Assembly: GCF_000359585.1 (NCBI RefSeq)
Contig: NZ_APMH01000003.1
Coordinates: forward strand, 124,001-188,000
DNA length: 64,000 bases
Origin: Clostridium tyrobutyricum DSM 2637 = ATCC 25755 = JCM 11008
Lineage (GTDB): Bacteria > Bacillota > Clostridia > Clostridiales > Clostridiaceae
Direction of reading: 5' to 3'
Shown: positions 10,901 through 21,199 of the stretch, piece after piece
How the letters are laid out: every line of letters starts with the position of its first letter
How positions within the stretch are numbered: position 1 is the first letter of the stretch
The notes under the pieces: model-generated
Databases searched by the model: none
What the model saw: the letters and a program-made list of their open reading frames with translations, nothing else
What the model was told of the DNA's origin: nothing
Made by a program: the position numbers and the translations under genes

Positions 10901-12233
10901 TGGAACTATTGGAACTATAGCTGAAAAGACGGCCTATGGATATGTTAAAAAATATTTATCAGAGAAAAATATAACAGCACCCCAGGCTGAAATAGAAAGG
11001 CTTACAATTGGATGTACTGGTATAAAGAGAACTACAGGGCAGCACCCTGGTGGAGTAATGGTAGTTCCAGCTGATAATGAAATATACAATTTTACTCCAG
11101 TTCAACATCCGGCAGATGATAATGACACAGATATAATAACCACGCATTTTGATTATCACTCCATAAGTGGTAGATTATTGAAACTGGATATATTGGGTCA
11201 TGATGACCCTACTGTTTTGAGAATGCTTCAGGATTTGACAGGATTGGATCCTAAAAAAATTCCTCTGGGGGATCATAAAGTCATGAGCCTTTTTACTTCA
11301 CCGGAAGCATTAGGAGTTACTGCTGAGGAACTGGGTTGTCCTGTTGGAACATATGGATTACCTGAGTTTGGTACAAAATTTGTAAGGCAGATGCTTTTGG
11401 ATACAAAACCTAAGAATTTTGCCGATTTAGTAAGAATATCAGGGCTATCTCATGGTACCAATGTATGGTTGAATAATGCTCAGTATTATATAAAGGAAGG
11501 ATATACTACGTTAAGCGATTGTATAGCATGTAGAGATGATATAATGATGTATTTGCTTAACAAAGGTTTACCTCCGAAAGATGCATTTACCATAATGGAG
11601 AAAGTGAGAAAAGGAAAAGGTCTAACAGAAGAGCGAGAAGCACTTATGAGAGAGCATGATGTACCAGATTGGTATATAGATTCATGTAAGAAGATAAAAT
11701 ACATGTTTCCTAAAGGGCATGCCGTGGCATATGTTATGATGGCAGTTAGAATTGCCTACTTTAAGGTATATTATCCCAAGGCTTATTATGCTACTTATTT
11801 TACAGTTAGAGCTGATGAATTTGATGTAGATATAATTATAAAAGGGGAAGAATCAATAAAGAGAAAAATGGATGAAATATATACTATGGGTAATAATGTT
11901 ACACAGAAAGAGAAAGGGCTCCTAACAATCTTAGAACTTTCTTATGAGATGTATAAACGAAAAATAAAATTTCTTCCAGTAGATATCTATAAATCGGATG
12001 CTGTAAAGTTCTTAATAGAAGACGAAGGGATAAGGATTCCTATAAATGCACTTCAGGGTATAGGAGAAAATGCAGCAAAAAATATAGTTAAAGGCAGAGA
12101 ACAAGGAGAATTTATATCAAAAGAAGATTTAAAAATGAGAGGTAAAGCTTCTAAAAGTGCAATAGAAATGCTAGATGTTCATGGATGCCTAAAAGGACTT
12201 CCAGAAACAAATCAGCTTTCTTTGTTTGCATAA
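7923..12233 (+). CDS. polC: DNA polymerase III alpha subunit, Gram-positive PolC type
   Basis: PolC is the main replicative polymerase with built-in proofreading. In order: an N-terminal domain, an OB fold (about residues 220-330), a PHP domain starting near 338 ([15 protein letters not shown]) that is split by the DEDD exonuclease ([10 protein letters not shown] near 424, [20 protein letters not shown]), a zinc knuckle of paired CPKC motifs (about 910-940), and the catalytic core with GSRGSVGSS (about 880) and [13 protein letters not shown] (about 960). The 1436 residues match the family. The ATG at 7923 follows GGGGGCTG. A strong terminator follows. Confidence 0.98.
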   Translation: MSTDIIKLLQENIDCNSDIIPEEIKLQKVQYLKKSNKLKVIVKSVNELNFKVKHKIKQIVSEELGCFNNIDLICYKDISNVSLGEVCNNYWLELVNIISSYIPVCKEFLTKSSKKVEDNTINIYSGNNFIYNFLKNKNLEKLMHKVIVDIFGIECTVFLIYDKNLYNEKFLEESQNKEKKYIESMLKNRSIVPNKVQNKTTSKRNSAFKNENREVKSGSIIFGKPITGAPMEIKDITEVQGIVVIRGTIFKKEIIETKTGRKIVTFYITDYTSSITVKFFPRPRDAERIIEEIKEGLYCTVRGESVNDPYARELVIMAKDIVKSIKTKKTDNASKKRVELHLHTQMSAMDAVSSASDLIERAASYGHRAIAITDHGVVQAYPEAMAAAKKYNIKVIYGIEAYLVDDGVPIAIGGEERNLDDTYVVFDIETTGFSSINDKIIEIGAIKIKDGKIIDRFSEFVNPQIPIPGRIVDLTSITDSMVSGADPIEKILPEFIDFIGDSVVVAHNAGFDTGFIKKNCRDMDMEFKNPIVDTVLLSRFLFPELKKFKLNVVAKHLGISLENHHRAVDDARATADILLRCFKILKDRNILNLGKINSEFLKNIDIKKEPTYHLIILVKNQIGLKNLYKLVSFSNLDYFFKRPRMPKSLIMKYKEGLIIGGACEAGQIYREVLSGKSDSELEHTLKFYDYLEIQPTGNNEFMIRNGTVNGQEELEKINKRICYLGDKYNLPVVATGDVHFMDEKDEVFRRIIMAGRGFSDADDQPPLYFRTTEEMLEEFQYLGTEKAEEVVIDNTNKITDMIGDVKPIPDETFPPKIEGAEEQIKDMTLHKVHSVYGDKLPDIVEKRLDKELNSIINNGYAVLYLIAQKLVAKSSEDGYLVGSRGSVGSSFVATMSNITEVNGLPPHYVCPKCKHSEFITDGSVSSGADLPEKKCPKCGTDMRRDGHDIPFETFLGFNGDKEPDIDLNFSGEYQSVVHKYTEVLFGKGHVFKAGTIGTIAEKTAYGYVKKYLSEKNITAPQAEIERLTIGCTGIKRTTGQHPGGVMVVPADNEIYNFTPVQHPADDNDTDIITTHFDYHSISGRLLKLDILGHDDPTVLRMLQDLTGLDPKKIPLGDHKVMSLFTSPEALGVTAEELGCPVGTYGLPEFGTKFVRQMLLDTKPKNFADLVRISGLSHGTNVWLNNAQYYIKEGYTTLSDCIACRDDIMMYLLNKGLPPKDAFTIMEKVRKGKGLTEEREALMREHDVPDWYIDSCKKIKYMFPKGHAVAYVMMAVRIAYFKVYYPKAYYATYFTVRADEFDVDIIIKGEESIKRKMDEIYTMGNNVTQKEKGLLTILELSYEMYKRKIKFLPVDIYKSDAVKFLIEDEGIRIPINALQGIGENAAKNIVKGREQGEFISKEDLKMRGKASKSAIEMLDVHGCLKGLPETNQLSLFA

Positions 12234-12268
12234 ATAATTTTTAAAATTTAAATTTAATAAATATATGG

Positions 12269-12315
12269 AGACATGATTGCAATTTTAAACATTGTTGTTA
12301 TGTCTTTATTTTTAT
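12269..12315 (+). terminator. Intrinsic terminator of polC
   Basis: A long imperfect stem (12269-12283 with 12291-12305; several G-U pairs and one mismatch) with a 7-base AT loop is followed by TTATTTTT. It ends the dxr-polC unit before the transporter promoter. Confidence 0.8.
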
Positions 12316-12391
12316 CAATATTATAAATCATGAACATATAATACTCAAGCATTTCACAAATAAAGACAAATAATAAAAATATGTTTTACTA

Positions 12392-12420
12392 TTGACAATA
12401 TACAATTGATATTGCATAAT
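12392..12420 (+). promoter_or_regulatory. Sigma-A promoter of the glnQHMP-type transporter
   Basis: A perfect -35 TTGACA (12392-12397) is separated by 17 bases from -10 CATAAT (12415-12420). Transcription should start near 12427, leaving a 5' leader of about 120 bases before glnQ. This independent promoter sits inside an otherwise conserved housekeeping block. Confidence 0.75.
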
Positions 12421-12546
12421 AATTATAAAATTAATATATAGTAAGAATGATTTATTTCGATATTATTCATTAATAATTTTTATATTTTAATTTCATACAA
12501 TTATATTTTAAAAAATTTCAATTTTACTTGGAAAAGGTGATTTAAA

Positions 12547-13272
12547 ATGATTGAATTAAAAGATGTTCACAAATATTTTGGAGATTTACATGTATTAAAA
12601 GGGATTAATTTGAAAGTGTCTAATGGAGAAAAAGTAGTTATAATTGGTCCAAGCGGATCTGGTAAAAGTACATTAATAAGGTGTATGAATTTGTTGGAAA
12701 AGCCAAGTAAGGGCAAGGTTATAATAGATGATACTGATATAACATTACCTAAAGCCCCAGTTACGAAAATAAGACAATCAGTTGCAATGGTATTCCAACA
12801 GTTTAATTTATATCCACATAAGACTGTACTAGAAAATTTAACTCTTGCACCAGTCTTGATTAAAAAAGTTCCGAAGAAAGAAGCTGAGGAATCTGGAATG
12901 GCTTATCTAGAAAGAGTAGGACTTAAAGATAAGGCAAATGTTTATCCAGCTCAATTATCAGGAGGACAACAGCAGCGTGTAGCTATTGCAAGGGCACTTA
13001 ATATGAAACCGGAAATTATATTGTTTGATGAGCCTACATCAGCTTTGGATCCGGAAATGATTCAAGAAGTGTTAGATGTTATGATTGATCTTGCAAGTGG
13101 AGGTATTACAATGGTTGCAGTGACTCACGAAATGGGATTTGCAAGAAGAGTTGCAGATAGGGTCATATTTGTAGATAAAGGATCAATATTAGAGGAAGGT
13201 TCACCAGAACACTTTTTTACCAATCCGACTAATGAGAGGACAAAGATGTTTTTAAGTCGAATAGTACATTAA
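12547..13272 (+). CDS. glnQ: Polar amino acid ABC transporter, ATP-binding protein (GlnQ type)
   Basis: This cytoplasmic ATPase energises uptake of a polar amino acid, probably glutamine or glutamate. Walker A is GPSGSGKST (about residues 34-42), the Q-loop region is [12 protein letters not shown], the signature is [14 protein letters not shown], Walker B is [13 protein letters not shown], and the switch His is in VTHEMGFA. The 241-residue length is standard for the family. The gene order Q-H-M-P matches the B. subtilis gln operon; the exact substrate is inferred from order and similarity only. The RBS AAAGGTGA precedes ATG 12547. Confidence 0.9.
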   Translation: MIELKDVHKYFGDLHVLKGINLKVSNGEKVVIIGPSGSGKSTLIRCMNLLEKPSKGKVIIDDTDITLPKAPVTKIRQSVAMVFQQFNLYPHKTVLENLTLAPVLIKKVPKKEAEESGMAYLERVGLKDKANVYPAQLSGGQQQRVAIARALNMKPEIILFDEPTSALDPEMIQEVLDVMIDLASGGITMVAVTHEMGFARRVADRVIFVDKGSILEEGSPEHFFTNPTNERTKMFLSRIVH

Positions 13273-13314
13273 AGGTACTTATATAAAATAATTATTAATT
13301 GGGGGAACAGAAAC

Positions 13315-14115
13315 ATGAAAAAAATCAAAATTTTATCTGGAATTTTATTGTTAATAGTTGCTTTTACTTTTGCAGGGTGCGGTAGTTCTAGTTCACAAAA
13401 AACTTCAGGTTCTGATCTTAAAGCAATAAAAGATAGAGGAACTCTTAAAGTGGGTGTCAAACTAGATGTACCTAAATTTGGATATAAGGACCCTAAAACT
13501 TCTAAAATTGAAGGATTTGAAATTGATCTTTCAAAAGCAGTTGCCAAAAAGATATTTGGAGATGAAAATAAAGTACAATTTCAAGGTGTAACAGCTAAAA
13601 CAAGAGGACCACTCTTAGACAGTGGACAAGTTGATATGATTGCAGCTACCTTTACTATAACTGATGAGCGTAAGAAGAGTTATAATTTTTCAGAACCATA
13701 TTTTACAGATAGCGTAGGATTAATGGTTAAGAAAAGTTCTGGTATCAAGGACTTAAAAGGTTTAAACGAAAAAAAAATAGGAGTTGCTCAAAGTGCCACA
13801 AGTAAACAGGCAATACAGAAAGAAGCAGAAAAGGTTGGAAGTAAAGTTACATTTATGGAATTCCAAGGCTATCCTGATATTAAATCAGCATTAGATTCAG
13901 GAAGAATTGATTGCTTTTCTGTAGATAGATCAATATTAACTGGATATATTGACAATTCAACAGTTGTTTTAAAAGAAAAATTTAGCCCACAAGATTATGG
14001 TGTTGCTACTAAAAAAGGAAATGATGAATTAGCTAAGGCTGTAAATGAAACTATTAGTGAAATGAAAAAATCAGGTGAATTAGATAAGCTGATTGCTAAG
14101 TGGGGGATTCAATAG
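13315..14115 (+). CDS. glnH: Polar amino acid ABC transporter, substrate-binding lipoprotein
   Basis: This is an extracellular lipid-anchored solute-binding protein. The signal peptide is a lysine start plus a hydrophobic stretch ending in the lipobox FAGC, with the lipidated Cys near residue 22, followed by a Ser-rich linker. The mature part is a family 3 binding protein: GTLKVGVKLDVPKFGY, IEGFEIDLSKAVAKKI and the signature segment DMIAATFTITDERKKSYNFS. The 266-residue length is usual. A Gly-Gly-rich RBS (GGGGGAACAG) precedes ATG 13315. Its stop overlaps the next start by one base. Confidence 0.9.
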   Translation: MKKIKILSGILLLIVAFTFAGCGSSSSQKTSGSDLKAIKDRGTLKVGVKLDVPKFGYKDPKTSKIEGFEIDLSKAVAKKIFGDENKVQFQGVTAKTRGPLLDSGQVDMIAATFTITDERKKSYNFSEPYFTDSVGLMVKKSSGIKDLKGLNEKKIGVAQSATSKQAIQKEAEKVGSKVTFMEFQGYPDIKSALDSGRIDCFSVDRSILTGYIDNSTVVLKEKFSPQDYGVATKKGNDELAKAVNETISEMKKSGELDKLIAKWGIQ

Positions 14116-14786
14116 TGCCAGGTCCTTTTGCATTATTTAAATGGGAAGCTCTTTTAAATGATAAATCTATATTTTTGCAGGGCTTTTTAACAACTATACT
14201 GGCATCTATATTAGCATTAGCCTTAGCTTTAATATTGGGCATTATATTTGGCGTAATGGGCACGTCACATAATAAACCATTGAAAAGAATAAATAAGATA
14301 TATGTTGCAATTATACAAAATACTCCGCTTGTAATTCAAGTTTTCTTCTTGTATAATGTGCTTCCTCATTTTAATATAATGATATCAGTATTTGCGGTAG
14401 GAGCTATTGGCGTTGGAATATATCATGGAGCATATATTGCCGAAGTAGTCAGAGGAGGTATTGAAGCAGTGCCAAAAGGACAAATGGAATCAGCTGTTTC
14501 ACAGGGATTTACCAATATTCAAGCTATGAGGTATGTTATTTTGCCTCAGGCAATTAGAATAATATTTCCACCTCTTACCAATCAAGCTGTAAGTTTGATA
14601 AAAAACACGTCTGTAATGGCTATGATAGCAGGAGGAGACTTGATGTATCAGGCTGATTCTTGGTCAAGTAATAATTTATACTATGGTCCAGCTTACATAG
14701 TTACTGCATTGTTGTATTTGCTATTATGCCTGCCTCTTGCAAGATTTGCCAGGAGAATAGAAAATAAAAGTGAGGTGGGAGTATGA
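14115..14786 (+). CDS. glnM: Polar amino acid ABC transporter permease 1 (GlnM-like)
   Basis: This is one of two membrane permeases of the transporter, with an N-terminal helix near residues 25-50 and about five membrane segments in all. The cytoplasmic EAA loop is visible as [19 protein letters not shown]...LPQAIR. I chose GTG 14115 because it overlaps the glnH stop (TAGTG) and has TGGGGGA (14101-14107) at 7-base spacing. The in-frame GTG at 14100 has no RBS. The 223-residue product matches the HisM/GlnP family size. Confidence 0.87.
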   Translation: MPGPFALFKWEALLNDKSIFLQGFLTTILASILALALALILGIIFGVMGTSHNKPLKRINKIYVAIIQNTPLVIQVFFLYNVLPHFNIMISVFAVGAIGVGIYHGAYIAEVVRGGIEAVPKGQMESAVSQGFTNIQAMRYVILPQAIRIIFPPLTNQAVSLIKNTSVMAMIAGGDLMYQADSWSSNNLYYGPAYIVTALLYLLLCLPLARFARRIENKSEVGV

Positions 14787-15424
14787 TCACGGAACTTTTT
14801 AAACCAGAAATATTACTATTCCTGTTAAAAGGTTTAGGAACAACACTCCACATAGCTATAGTTACTATTATATTAAGTTTTATTTTTGGAACTATTTTAG
14901 GAATTGCAAGATATTCAAATCATATAATTGTAAGTAAGATAGCAGTTTTGTATATAGAAATTGTACGTAATATGCCTTTACTTTTATTCATACTAGGTAT
15001 AAGATTTATGACTAAATTACAACCTATGAATGCAGGTATTGTGGCAATGACTATATTTACTAGTGCAATTGTGGCTGAGGTTATAAGAGCTGGTTTAAAC
15101 TCTATAAACAAAGGCCAATGGGAAGCAGCGGCTTCTCAGGGATTTTCATATGGGAAGATACTATTATATATTGTACTACCTCAGGCTCTTAGAAATATGA
15201 TTCCTCCGCTTTGTTCTACTTTTATTACAGTAATAAAAGATACATCATATGTATGGGCTGTAGGAATTGAGGAGTTAACAGGTAAGGGAATGATAATAAT
15301 GGGTCAATATGCAAAAACATCACAGGTAATAACTATTTTTGCAATGTTAGCTTTCACCTATTTCATAATCAATTATATTTTGTCCATATTAGCAGATAAG
15401 CAGCAGCTTAAGATAGTTCGTTGA
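14783..15424 (+). CDS. glnP: Polar amino acid ABC transporter permease 2 (GlnP-like)
   Basis: This second permease partner contains the EAA loop [20 protein letters not shown] followed by [12 protein letters not shown]. About five membrane helices are seen over 213 residues. The ATG overlaps the stop of the upstream permease (ATGA) and is preceded by GAGGTGGGA. Having two different permeases suggests a heterodimeric channel, as in glnMP of B. subtilis. Two hairpins follow before rimP. Confidence 0.88.
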   Translation: MITELFKPEILLFLLKGLGTTLHIAIVTIILSFIFGTILGIARYSNHIIVSKIAVLYIEIVRNMPLLLFILGIRFMTKLQPMNAGIVAMTIFTSAIVAEVIRAGLNSINKGQWEAAASQGFSYGKILLYIVLPQALRNMIPPLCSTFITVIKDTSYVWAVGIEELTGKGMIIMGQYAKTSQVITIFAMLAFTYFIINYILSILADKQQLKIVR

Positions 15425-15509
15425 TATTTAGAATCAATATTTATCTTGAAATAAGTATTTTGTTATGTTAGAATTAGAGTAGTAATTCTACAGAAGATTG
15501 TTTAATTGT

Positions 15510-15535
15510 AGAGTGGGTTAAAACCCACTCTTTCT
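15510..15535 (+). terminator. Intrinsic terminator of the amino acid transporter operon
   Basis: A 9-bp GC-containing stem, GAGTGGGTT (15511-15519) with AACCCACTC (15522-15530), is followed by TTTCT. Confidence 0.8.
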
Positions 15536-15541
15536 ATTTGT

Positions 15542-15567
15542 AAAAACGCAGCGTAAGTTGCGTTTTT
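15542..15567 (+). terminator. Second hairpin with T tract upstream of rimP
   Basis: The 9-bp stem AAAAACGCA (15542-15550) pairs with TGCGTTTTT (15559-15567) around an 8-base loop. It lies only 12 bases after the first terminator. It may be a backup terminator, or part of the rimP leader if a promoter lies upstream of it. Confidence 0.65.
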
Positions 15568-15631
15568 AAATTATGATTTTACATTTTTTCTTTCGAATTG
15601 TTTAACATATAAAGTAAGGAGGAAATAAAAT

Positions 15632-16096
15632 ATGGATAAAAATAATTTATTAGATAGATTACGTAAATTAATAAATCCTATAGTTAGTAATTTAAGATAT
15701 GAATTATATCATTTAGAATTAGTTAAAGAAGAAAATGAAAATTATTTAAGAATATATATAGATAATGAAAATTCTCCAATATCTCTAGATGATTGTGAGA
15801 AAGTAAGCAGAGAAGTTAGTGCTATGCTTGATGAAAAAGATCCTATAAGTTTTTCATATTATTTGGAAGTATCTTCACCTGGAATAGAAAGAAAATTATA
15901 TACAGATGATCACTTAAAAAAATATATTGGAAATATGGTAACTGTAAATATAGAAGGATTATTAGATGGAAAGAAAACATATGAAGGGGAGCTTTTGAAT
16001 TTCAATACAGATGACGTATATATAAAAGTTGAAGATAATGAAGTAGCTATCCCTAAAAACAAAATTTATGATGTGAGTTTGAAGGTTAATTTCTAA
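15632..16096 (+). CDS. rimP: Ribosome maturation factor RimP
   Basis: RimP assists 30S subunit assembly. Its 154 residues show the N-terminal alpha/beta domain with LYHLELVKEENENYLRIYI and the C-terminal SH3-like domain with VSSPGIERKLY at the junction, which is diagnostic of the family. AAGGAGG precedes ATG 15632. It is the first gene of the conserved rimP-nusA-rnpM-rplGA-infB-rbfA operon. I see no strong promoter right upstream. Confidence 0.95.
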   Translation: MDKNNLLDRLRKLINPIVSNLRYELYHLELVKEENENYLRIYIDNENSPISLDDCEKVSREVSAMLDEKDPISFSYYLEVSSPGIERKLYTDDHLKKYIGNMVTVNIEGLLDGKKTYEGELLNFNTDDVYIKVEDNEVAIPKNKIYDVSLKVNF

Positions 16097-16113
16097 GGGG
16101 AGGTATAATAGAA

Positions 16114-17184
16114 ATGAATCAAGAATTTATAGAGGCCTTAAAAGAAATAGTAAAGGAAAAAGGAATAAGCAAGGATTTACTGTTTACTACTATAGAGGAT
16201 GCATTGGTAGCTGCTTACAAGAAAAATTATGCCGCACATGTTGGCAATGGTCAAAACGTGAAAGTTACCATGGATAGGGAAAATGGAGAAATCCATGTAT
16301 ATTCCCAAAAAACAGTAGTAGAAGAAATAGAAGATGAATTAAATGATATATCACTAGACGAAGCTAGAGCAATAAATCCAAAATATGAACTTGGGGATTT
16401 GGTAAGTATAGAAGTTACTCCTAAGAAGTTTGGTAGGGTAGCTGCACAAGCCGCAAAACAAGTAGTAATTCAAAGAATAAAGGAAGAAGAGAGAAGAATT
16501 ATATATAGTGATTTTACCGAAAAGGAAGATGATATAATAACTGGAACGGTAATTAGAAAAGATAAGAATAATGTTCTTATAGATCTAGGCAAAACAGAGG
16601 CTGTACTCGGACCTAATGAACAAATGCCTGGTGAAAAATATAATTTTAATGATAGAATCAAGCTATATATAGTAGAAGTAAAAAATACTACAAAAGGTGC
16701 ACAAATTGTAATATCCAGGACACATCCAGGACTTATAAAGAGATTATTTGAATTGGAAGTACCTGAAATATTCGATGGTATAGTAGATATAAAGTCAATT
16801 GCACGAGAGGCTGGCTCCAGAACTAAAATAGCAGTACACTCCAACGATGAAAATGTGGATCCTATGGGTGCTTGTGTAGGACCTAAAGGAATAAGAGTTC
16901 AAAGCATAGTAAATGAACTTAAAAATGAAAAAATAGACATAATAAAGTGGAGTAAACTTCCAGAAGAATATATAGCTAATGCTTTAAGCCCTGCTAAGGT
17001 TTTAGATGTAGATATAGATGAAGATAATAAATTTGCACAAATTGTAGTAGATGATGATCAATTATCTCTTGCTATTGGTAAAGAAGGACAAAATGTTAGA
17101 TTAGCAGCTAAACTTACAGGTTGGAAAATCGATATAAAGAGCAAAACACAATTAGATAATAGTAAAGAAGATAATATAAATTAA
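16114..17184 (+). CDS. nusA: Transcription termination/antitermination factor NusA
   Basis: NusA binds RNA polymerase and modulates pausing and termination. The 356 residues contain the N-terminal RNAP-binding domain (about 1-125), an S1 domain (about 130-200; ITGTVIRKDKNNVLIDLG) and two KH domains ending in IGKEGQNVRLAAKLTGWKID. It lacks the C-terminal acidic repeats of proteobacterial NusA, as expected for Firmicutes. GGGGAGG precedes ATG 16114. It ends 13 bases before rnpM. Confidence 0.97.
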   Translation: MNQEFIEALKEIVKEKGISKDLLFTTIEDALVAAYKKNYAAHVGNGQNVKVTMDRENGEIHVYSQKTVVEEIEDELNDISLDEARAINPKYELGDLVSIEVTPKKFGRVAAQAAKQVVIQRIKEEERRIIYSDFTEKEDDIITGTVIRKDKNNVLIDLGKTEAVLGPNEQMPGEKYNFNDRIKLYIVEVKNTTKGAQIVISRTHPGLIKRLFELEVPEIFDGIVDIKSIAREAGSRTKIAVHSNDENVDPMGACVGPKGIRVQSIVNELKNEKIDIIKWSKLPEEYIANALSPAKVLDVDIDEDNKFAQIVVDDDQLSLAIGKEGQNVRLAAKLTGWKIDIKSKTQLDNSKEDNIN

Positions 17185-17197
17185 GGTGGTGTTATTT

Positions 17198-17467
17198 ATG
17201 AAAAAAAAGAAGATACCACAGAGAATGTGCCTTGGATGTATGGAAATGAAACCAAAAAGAGAACTAATAAGAGTAGTAAAAAATAAAGAAGGCGAAGTTT
17301 TTGTGGATCTTACAGGAAAGAAAAACGGAAGGGGAGCCTATATTTGTAAGAATATTACATGTCTTGAACAGGCTTTTAAAAATAAAAGACTTCAAAAAAA
17401 TCTTGAAATAGAAATAAATGAAGACTTATATGACAGCTTGAAGGAAGAAATAGAAAATGAAAAATGA
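17198..17467 (+). CDS. rnpM: RNase P modulator RnpM (YlxR family)
   Basis: This small basic RNA-binding protein of the YlxR family was described in B. subtilis as a modulator of RNase P. The family motif RMCLGCMEMKPKRELIRVV is present near the start, followed by GRGAYIC. I chose ATG 17198 behind AAGGTGGTG rather than the in-frame GTG at 17186, which lies inside the RBS. The 89-residue product is normal. It overlaps rplGA by 11 bases, so the two are probably translationally coupled. Confidence 0.9.
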   Translation: MKKKKIPQRMCLGCMEMKPKRELIRVVKNKEGEVFVDLTGKKNGRGAYICKNITCLEQAFKNKRLQKNLEIEINEDLYDSLKEEIENEK

Positions 17468-17768
17468 TTTTTTGAAATTTTTAGGCCTCGCCAAACGTGC
17501 AGGAAAAATTTTAGAAGGATATAATAAATGTGAAGAAAATATTAAAAAGCATGAAGTTTATCTTATAATATTATCTGAAGATGCTTCTGAAAACACTTTA
17601 AATAAATTTTTGAAATATGGCAATAAATATAATATAAGTGTTATAATAAAATATTCTAAAGAGGATCTTGGAAAAGCTATTGGAGTAGATGAAATAAAAA
17701 TCATTGGTGTTAAAGATAAAAACATAAGCGAAAAGTTAATTAGTATTAACCAAGAGGATAAACTTTAA
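17457..17768 (+). CDS. rplGA: L7Ae/L30e-family ribosomal protein (YlxQ/RplGA)
   Basis: This is a small K-turn RNA-binding protein of the L7Ae/L30e fold. [19 protein letters not shown] at the N terminus and [16 protein letters not shown] in the core are typical of the YlxQ group in the nusA-infB operon. The 103 residues are the expected length. The start codon overlaps the end of rnpM. Its ribosomal role is known for homologues and was not tested here. Confidence 0.87.
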   Translation: MKNDFLKFLGLAKRAGKILEGYNKCEENIKKHEVYLIILSEDASENTLNKFLKYGNKYNISVIIKYSKEDLGKAIGVDEIKIIGVKDKNISEKLISINQEDKL

Positions 17769-17785
17769 TTTCGGGGGTGAAGTAT

Positions 17786-19849
17786 TTGTCAAAAATAAGA
17801 ATTTATGAATTGGCCAAAGAGCTAAATATATCCAGCAAGGAATTAATTGAACTTCTTTCTGAGGAATTTAGTATAGCAGTAAAAAATCACATGAGCGTTA
17901 TAGAAGAAGAGGATGCTAATCTTATAAAAGAGTTTTTATCTGACAAGGCGGAAAATGCAGAAGATGATAAAAATATTGAAAGTGCTGTAGATGAAAACAA
18001 TGATTCTAATAATAAAAGCAATAAAAATAATAAAAAGTCTAAATCTAAAAATATTCCTAAAGATAAAGAATCAGAAGAGGAAGAAAAAATAATAGAAATA
18101 GATGATACGATAACTGTAAAGGAATTGTCAGAAAAAATAGGAAAATCATCTACGGAAGTTATAAAGCAACTTATATTTATGGGAGTAATGGCGGCAATAA
18201 ATCAGGAAATTGATTTTTCAACAGCTGAAAAATTAGCAGAGAAGTTTGATGTAATTGTAGTGAAAAAGGAGAAGAATATCGATAAAGAAATTTCAGAACA
18301 ACAAGAGGAAGAAGAAATTGAATCTGAAGATAATTTACAAAAAAGACCTCCTGTAGTAACCGTTATGGGTCATGTAGATCATGGTAAGACATCACTTTTG
18401 GATGCTATTAGAAAATCAAAAGTTACTTCTCATGAGGCTGGAGGAATAACTCAACATATAGGAGCCTATACTGTAACTATAAATGGAGAAAAGATAACAT
18501 TTTTAGATACGCCTGGACATGAAGCTTTTACAGCAATGAGAGCTAGAGGAGCTCAGATAACCGATATAGTTATACTTGTAGTTGCAGCAGATGATGGTAT
18601 AATGCCTCAAACTGAAGAAGCTATAAATCACTGCAAAGCTGCCAATGTTCCTATAGTGGTTGCTATAAATAAGATAGATAGGCCTGGTGCAAATATAGAT
18701 AAAGTAAAACAGGAATTAACAGAATATGGGCTTGTACCTGAGGATTGGGGCGGAGATATTATTTGTGTTCCAGTTTCAGCTCATACCAAGGAAGGTATAG
18801 ATACATTGCTGGAAATGGTTCTTTTAACTGCAGAAGTTCAAGAATTTAAAGCAAATTCTAATAGAAATGCTAGAGGAGCTGTAATTGAAGCAAAACTTGA
18901 TAAGGGTAGAGGCGCTGTAGCAACACTACTTGTTCAAAATGGCACATTAAATGTAGGAGACTCTATAATAGTTGGAACAACTTACGGAAGAATAAGGGCA
19001 ATGTTTGATGACAAGGGTAAAAAAATTAAATCTGCAGGACCATCTATTCCAGTTGAAATATTGGGATTATCTGAGGTACCTCAAGCTGGAGATAAATTCA
19101 ACGAAGTAAAAGACGAAAAAACAGCAAGAGAATTAGCTGATGGCAGAAAACAGAAAGTCAGAGAAGAATATCTTCAATCTACACATAAAGTTTCATTGGA
19201 AGATCTATATAATCAGATAAAAGAGGGAAAGGTAAAAGAGTTGAACATAATTGTAAAGGCTGATGTTCAAGGTTCTATAGAAGCCCTCAAACAATCCCTT
19301 CAAAAGTTATCAACTGATGAAGTAAAGGTAAGAGTAATACATGGAGCTGTTGGAGCTATAACTGAAACAGATATAAGTTTGGCTTCTGCTTCAAATGCAA
19401 TTATAATAGGATTCAATGTAAGACCGGATGTCAATGCAGAAAAAGCGGCTGAAAGAGAAGCAGTCGACATGAAAACTTACAGAGTTATATATACTGCCAT
19501 AGATGACATAAAAGCAGCAATGCTTGGAATGCTTGAACCTGATTATAAAGAAAATGTAATTGGTAAAGCCGAAATAAGGCGTACTTATAAAATCTCAAGT
19601 ATTGGAACTATTGCAGGATGCTATGTTTTAGACGGAAAGATAACTAGAAATAGCAGTGTTAGAATTATAAGAGACGGAATAGTAGTATTTGAATCTGAAC
19701 TTGCATCTTTGAAGAGATTTAAGGATGATGTAAAAGAAGTTGCTCAAGGTTATGAGTGTGGACTTTCTATTGAAAAGTTCAATGATATAAAAGAGGGTGA
19801 CATAGTAGAGGCATATGTTATGGAAGAAATTAAAAAGAAAGAGCTATAA
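17786..19849 (+). CDS. infB: Translation initiation factor IF-2
   Basis: IF-2 is the GTPase that brings fMet-tRNA to the 30S P site and drives subunit joining. Two IF2N modules flank a Lys/Asn/Glu-rich linker. The GTPase domain begins at GHVDHGKT (residues 195-202), with DTPGHEAF and NKIDRP as G3 and G4. Domains II-IV follow ([16 protein letters not shown]). I chose TTG 17786 because GGGGGTGA (17773-17780) sits just before it; the GTG at 17777 is part of that RBS. The 687-residue form has the short N-terminus seen in clostridia. Confidence 0.97.
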   Translation: MSKIRIYELAKELNISSKELIELLSEEFSIAVKNHMSVIEEEDANLIKEFLSDKAENAEDDKNIESAVDENNDSNNKSNKNNKKSKSKNIPKDKESEEEEKIIEIDDTITVKELSEKIGKSSTEVIKQLIFMGVMAAINQEIDFSTAEKLAEKFDVIVVKKEKNIDKEISEQQEEEEIESEDNLQKRPPVVTVMGHVDHGKTSLLDAIRKSKVTSHEAGGITQHIGAYTVTINGEKITFLDTPGHEAFTAMRARGAQITDIVILVVAADDGIMPQTEEAINHCKAANVPIVVAINKIDRPGANIDKVKQELTEYGLVPEDWGGDIICVPVSAHTKEGIDTLLEMVLLTAEVQEFKANSNRNARGAVIEAKLDKGRGAVATLLVQNGTLNVGDSIIVGTTYGRIRAMFDDKGKKIKSAGPSIPVEILGLSEVPQAGDKFNEVKDEKTARELADGRKQKVREEYLQSTHKVSLEDLYNQIKEGKVKELNIIVKADVQGSIEALKQSLQKLSTDEVKVRVIHGAVGAITETDISLASASNAIIIGFNVRPDVNAEKAAEREAVDMKTYRVIYTAIDDIKAAMLGMLEPDYKENVIGKAEIRRTYKISSIGTIAGCYVLDGKITRNSSVRIIRDGIVVFESELASLKRFKDDVKEVAQGYECGLSIEKFNDIKEGDIVEAYVMEEIKKKEL

Positions 19850-19881
19850 TTAATATAAGTAATACTGAGAGGTGATAGTTT

Positions 19882-20244
19882 ATGTCTAAATATAGAAGTG
19901 GCAGAATAAATGAAGAAATGAAAAAGGAAATAAGCAATATAATAAGAAGTGATATAAAAGATCCAAGATTCACAGCTATGACAAGTGTGACAAAAGTTGA
20001 AGTCACAAGAGATTTAAGCTATGCCAAAGTATATGTCAGCCTATATGGAAATAATAAATCCAAAGAGGAAACTTTAGAAGCCTTAAAAAATTCATCAGGT
20101 TTTATAAGGAGAGAATTGGGTCATAGAATAAGACTTAGAAACATTCCAGAATTAATAATTGAATTGGATAACACTATAGAACAGGGAATGCATATAGATG
20201 AGCTTCTGAGAAAGATAAAGGAGCATGAAAACAATGATAACTGA
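19882..20244 (+). CDS. rbfA: Ribosome-binding factor A
   Basis: RbfA is a KH-like factor for late 30S maturation. The N-terminal RINEEMKKEISNIIRSDIKD and the conserved VEVTRDLSYAKVYVS are seen, then RLRNIPELIIELDNT. The 120-residue size is normal. GAGAGGTGA precedes ATG 19882. Its end overlaps the start of nrnA by 11 bases. Confidence 0.96.
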   Translation: MSKYRSGRINEEMKKEISNIIRSDIKDPRFTAMTSVTKVEVTRDLSYAKVYVSLYGNNKSKEETLEALKNSSGFIRRELGHRIRLRNIPELIIELDNTIEQGMHIDELLRKIKEHENNDN

Positions 20245-21199
20245 TGATATATTGGAGACAATAAAGAAAAGTAATAAATTTGCTATTACTTTTCATAAAT
20301 CTCCTGATGGAGATTCTATTGGAAGTGCACTTGCACTATTTCAAGGTCTTAAAAGTATTGGAAAGCAAATTACCTTGCTTTCAATGGAAAAAGTACCTGA
20401 GGATTTTAAATTCTTGCCTTATTCAGATATTATTGATCCAGATAAGTTTGAAGTTGAATCTGATGTAGATTGTGTTATAGTTTTGGATTGTGGAGATAAG
20501 AAAAGAATAAATGCCAATTTGGATTTTGATAGTAAAAGTTATACAATAGTAAATATAGATCATCATCTCACCAATGAACAATATGGAGACTTGAATTATG
20601 TGGATACAAAAGCTGCTGCAGTATCTGAAATCATGTATGATATTTTAAAAAAAATTGATATCAATATAGATAAAGATATGGCCATATGTATGTATACCTC
20701 TCTTATTACGGATACAGGATCTTTTAGATATTCTTCAACTACGGAAAAGACACATAATATTGCAGGAAATTTGATAAATACAGGATTTGACTTTAGCAAA
20801 ATTCATAGAATGTTATTTGAAAACAAGAAATTTGAAAAAGTTAAATTAAGTGGCAAAGCTATAGAAAGCATGAAAATTATAGATGAGAGTATATGTGTTA
20901 TATATGTGACTAAAGCTATGATTGATGAAGTAGTAAAAGACGGTATGGATATAGATACCCATGATATAGTTAATATAGGACTTCAAATAGGAAAAGTGGA
21001 AGTTGCGTTATTATTGAAAGAATCAGAAGAAGGAATAAAGGCAAGCCTTAGATCTAAAGAAATTGTAGATGTAAGAAAGATTGCAGAAAAATTTAATGGT
21101 GGTGGTCATATGAGAGCGGCAGGGCTTGAAATTCATGGGAAAGATATAAATGAGGCAGGAAACTTGATAATCAAAGAAATACAAAAAGAGTTGATGTAG
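20234..21199 (+). CDS. nrnA: DHH/DHHA1 phosphoesterase, NrnA-type oligoribonuclease/pAp phosphatase
   Basis: DHH phosphoesterases of the NrnA group degrade nano-RNAs and, in many species, dephosphorylate pAp or cleave cyclic dinucleotide products. Motif I, PDGDSIGSAL, lies near residue 23, with VLDCGD, the DHH signature NIDHHLTN and the DHHA1 glycine motif GGGHMRAAG near the C terminus. ATG 20234 is 10 bases after AAAGGAG, while the in-frame ATG at 20225 is too close to it. The 321-residue gene ends right at the truB start. Substrate choice within the family is inferred. Confidence 0.92.
   Translation: MITDDILETIKKSNKFAITFHKSPDGDSIGSALALFQGLKSIGKQITLLSMEKVPEDFKFLPYSDIIDPDKFEVESDVDCVIVLDCGDKKRINANLDFDSKSYTIVNIDHHLTNEQYGDLNYVDTKAAAVSEIMYDILKKIDINIDKDMAICMYTSLITDTGSFRYSSTTEKTHNIAGNLINTGFDFSKIHRMLFENKKFEKVKLSGKAIESMKIIDESICVIYVTKAMIDEVVKDGMDIDTHDIVNIGLQIGKVEVALLLKESEEGIKASLRSKEIVDVRKIAEKFNGGGHMRAAGLEIHGKDINEAGNLIIKEIQKELM

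Larger units (their letters stand above)
12234..12546 (+). other. 313-bp intergenic region: polC terminator and transporter promoter
   Basis: This AT-rich gap contains the polC terminator (12269-12315), the promoter at 12392-12420 and about 120 bases of leader for the amino acid transporter. I see no ORF, tRNA, T-box or recognisable riboswitch fold. A weak 7-bp hairpin lies around 12446-12470. Confidence 0.6.

Noticed and set aside
12421-12546. Glutamine- or lysine-type riboswitch in the transporter leader
   Set aside because: Only a weak 7-bp hairpin is present in AT-rich sequence; no known riboswitch core is recognisable.
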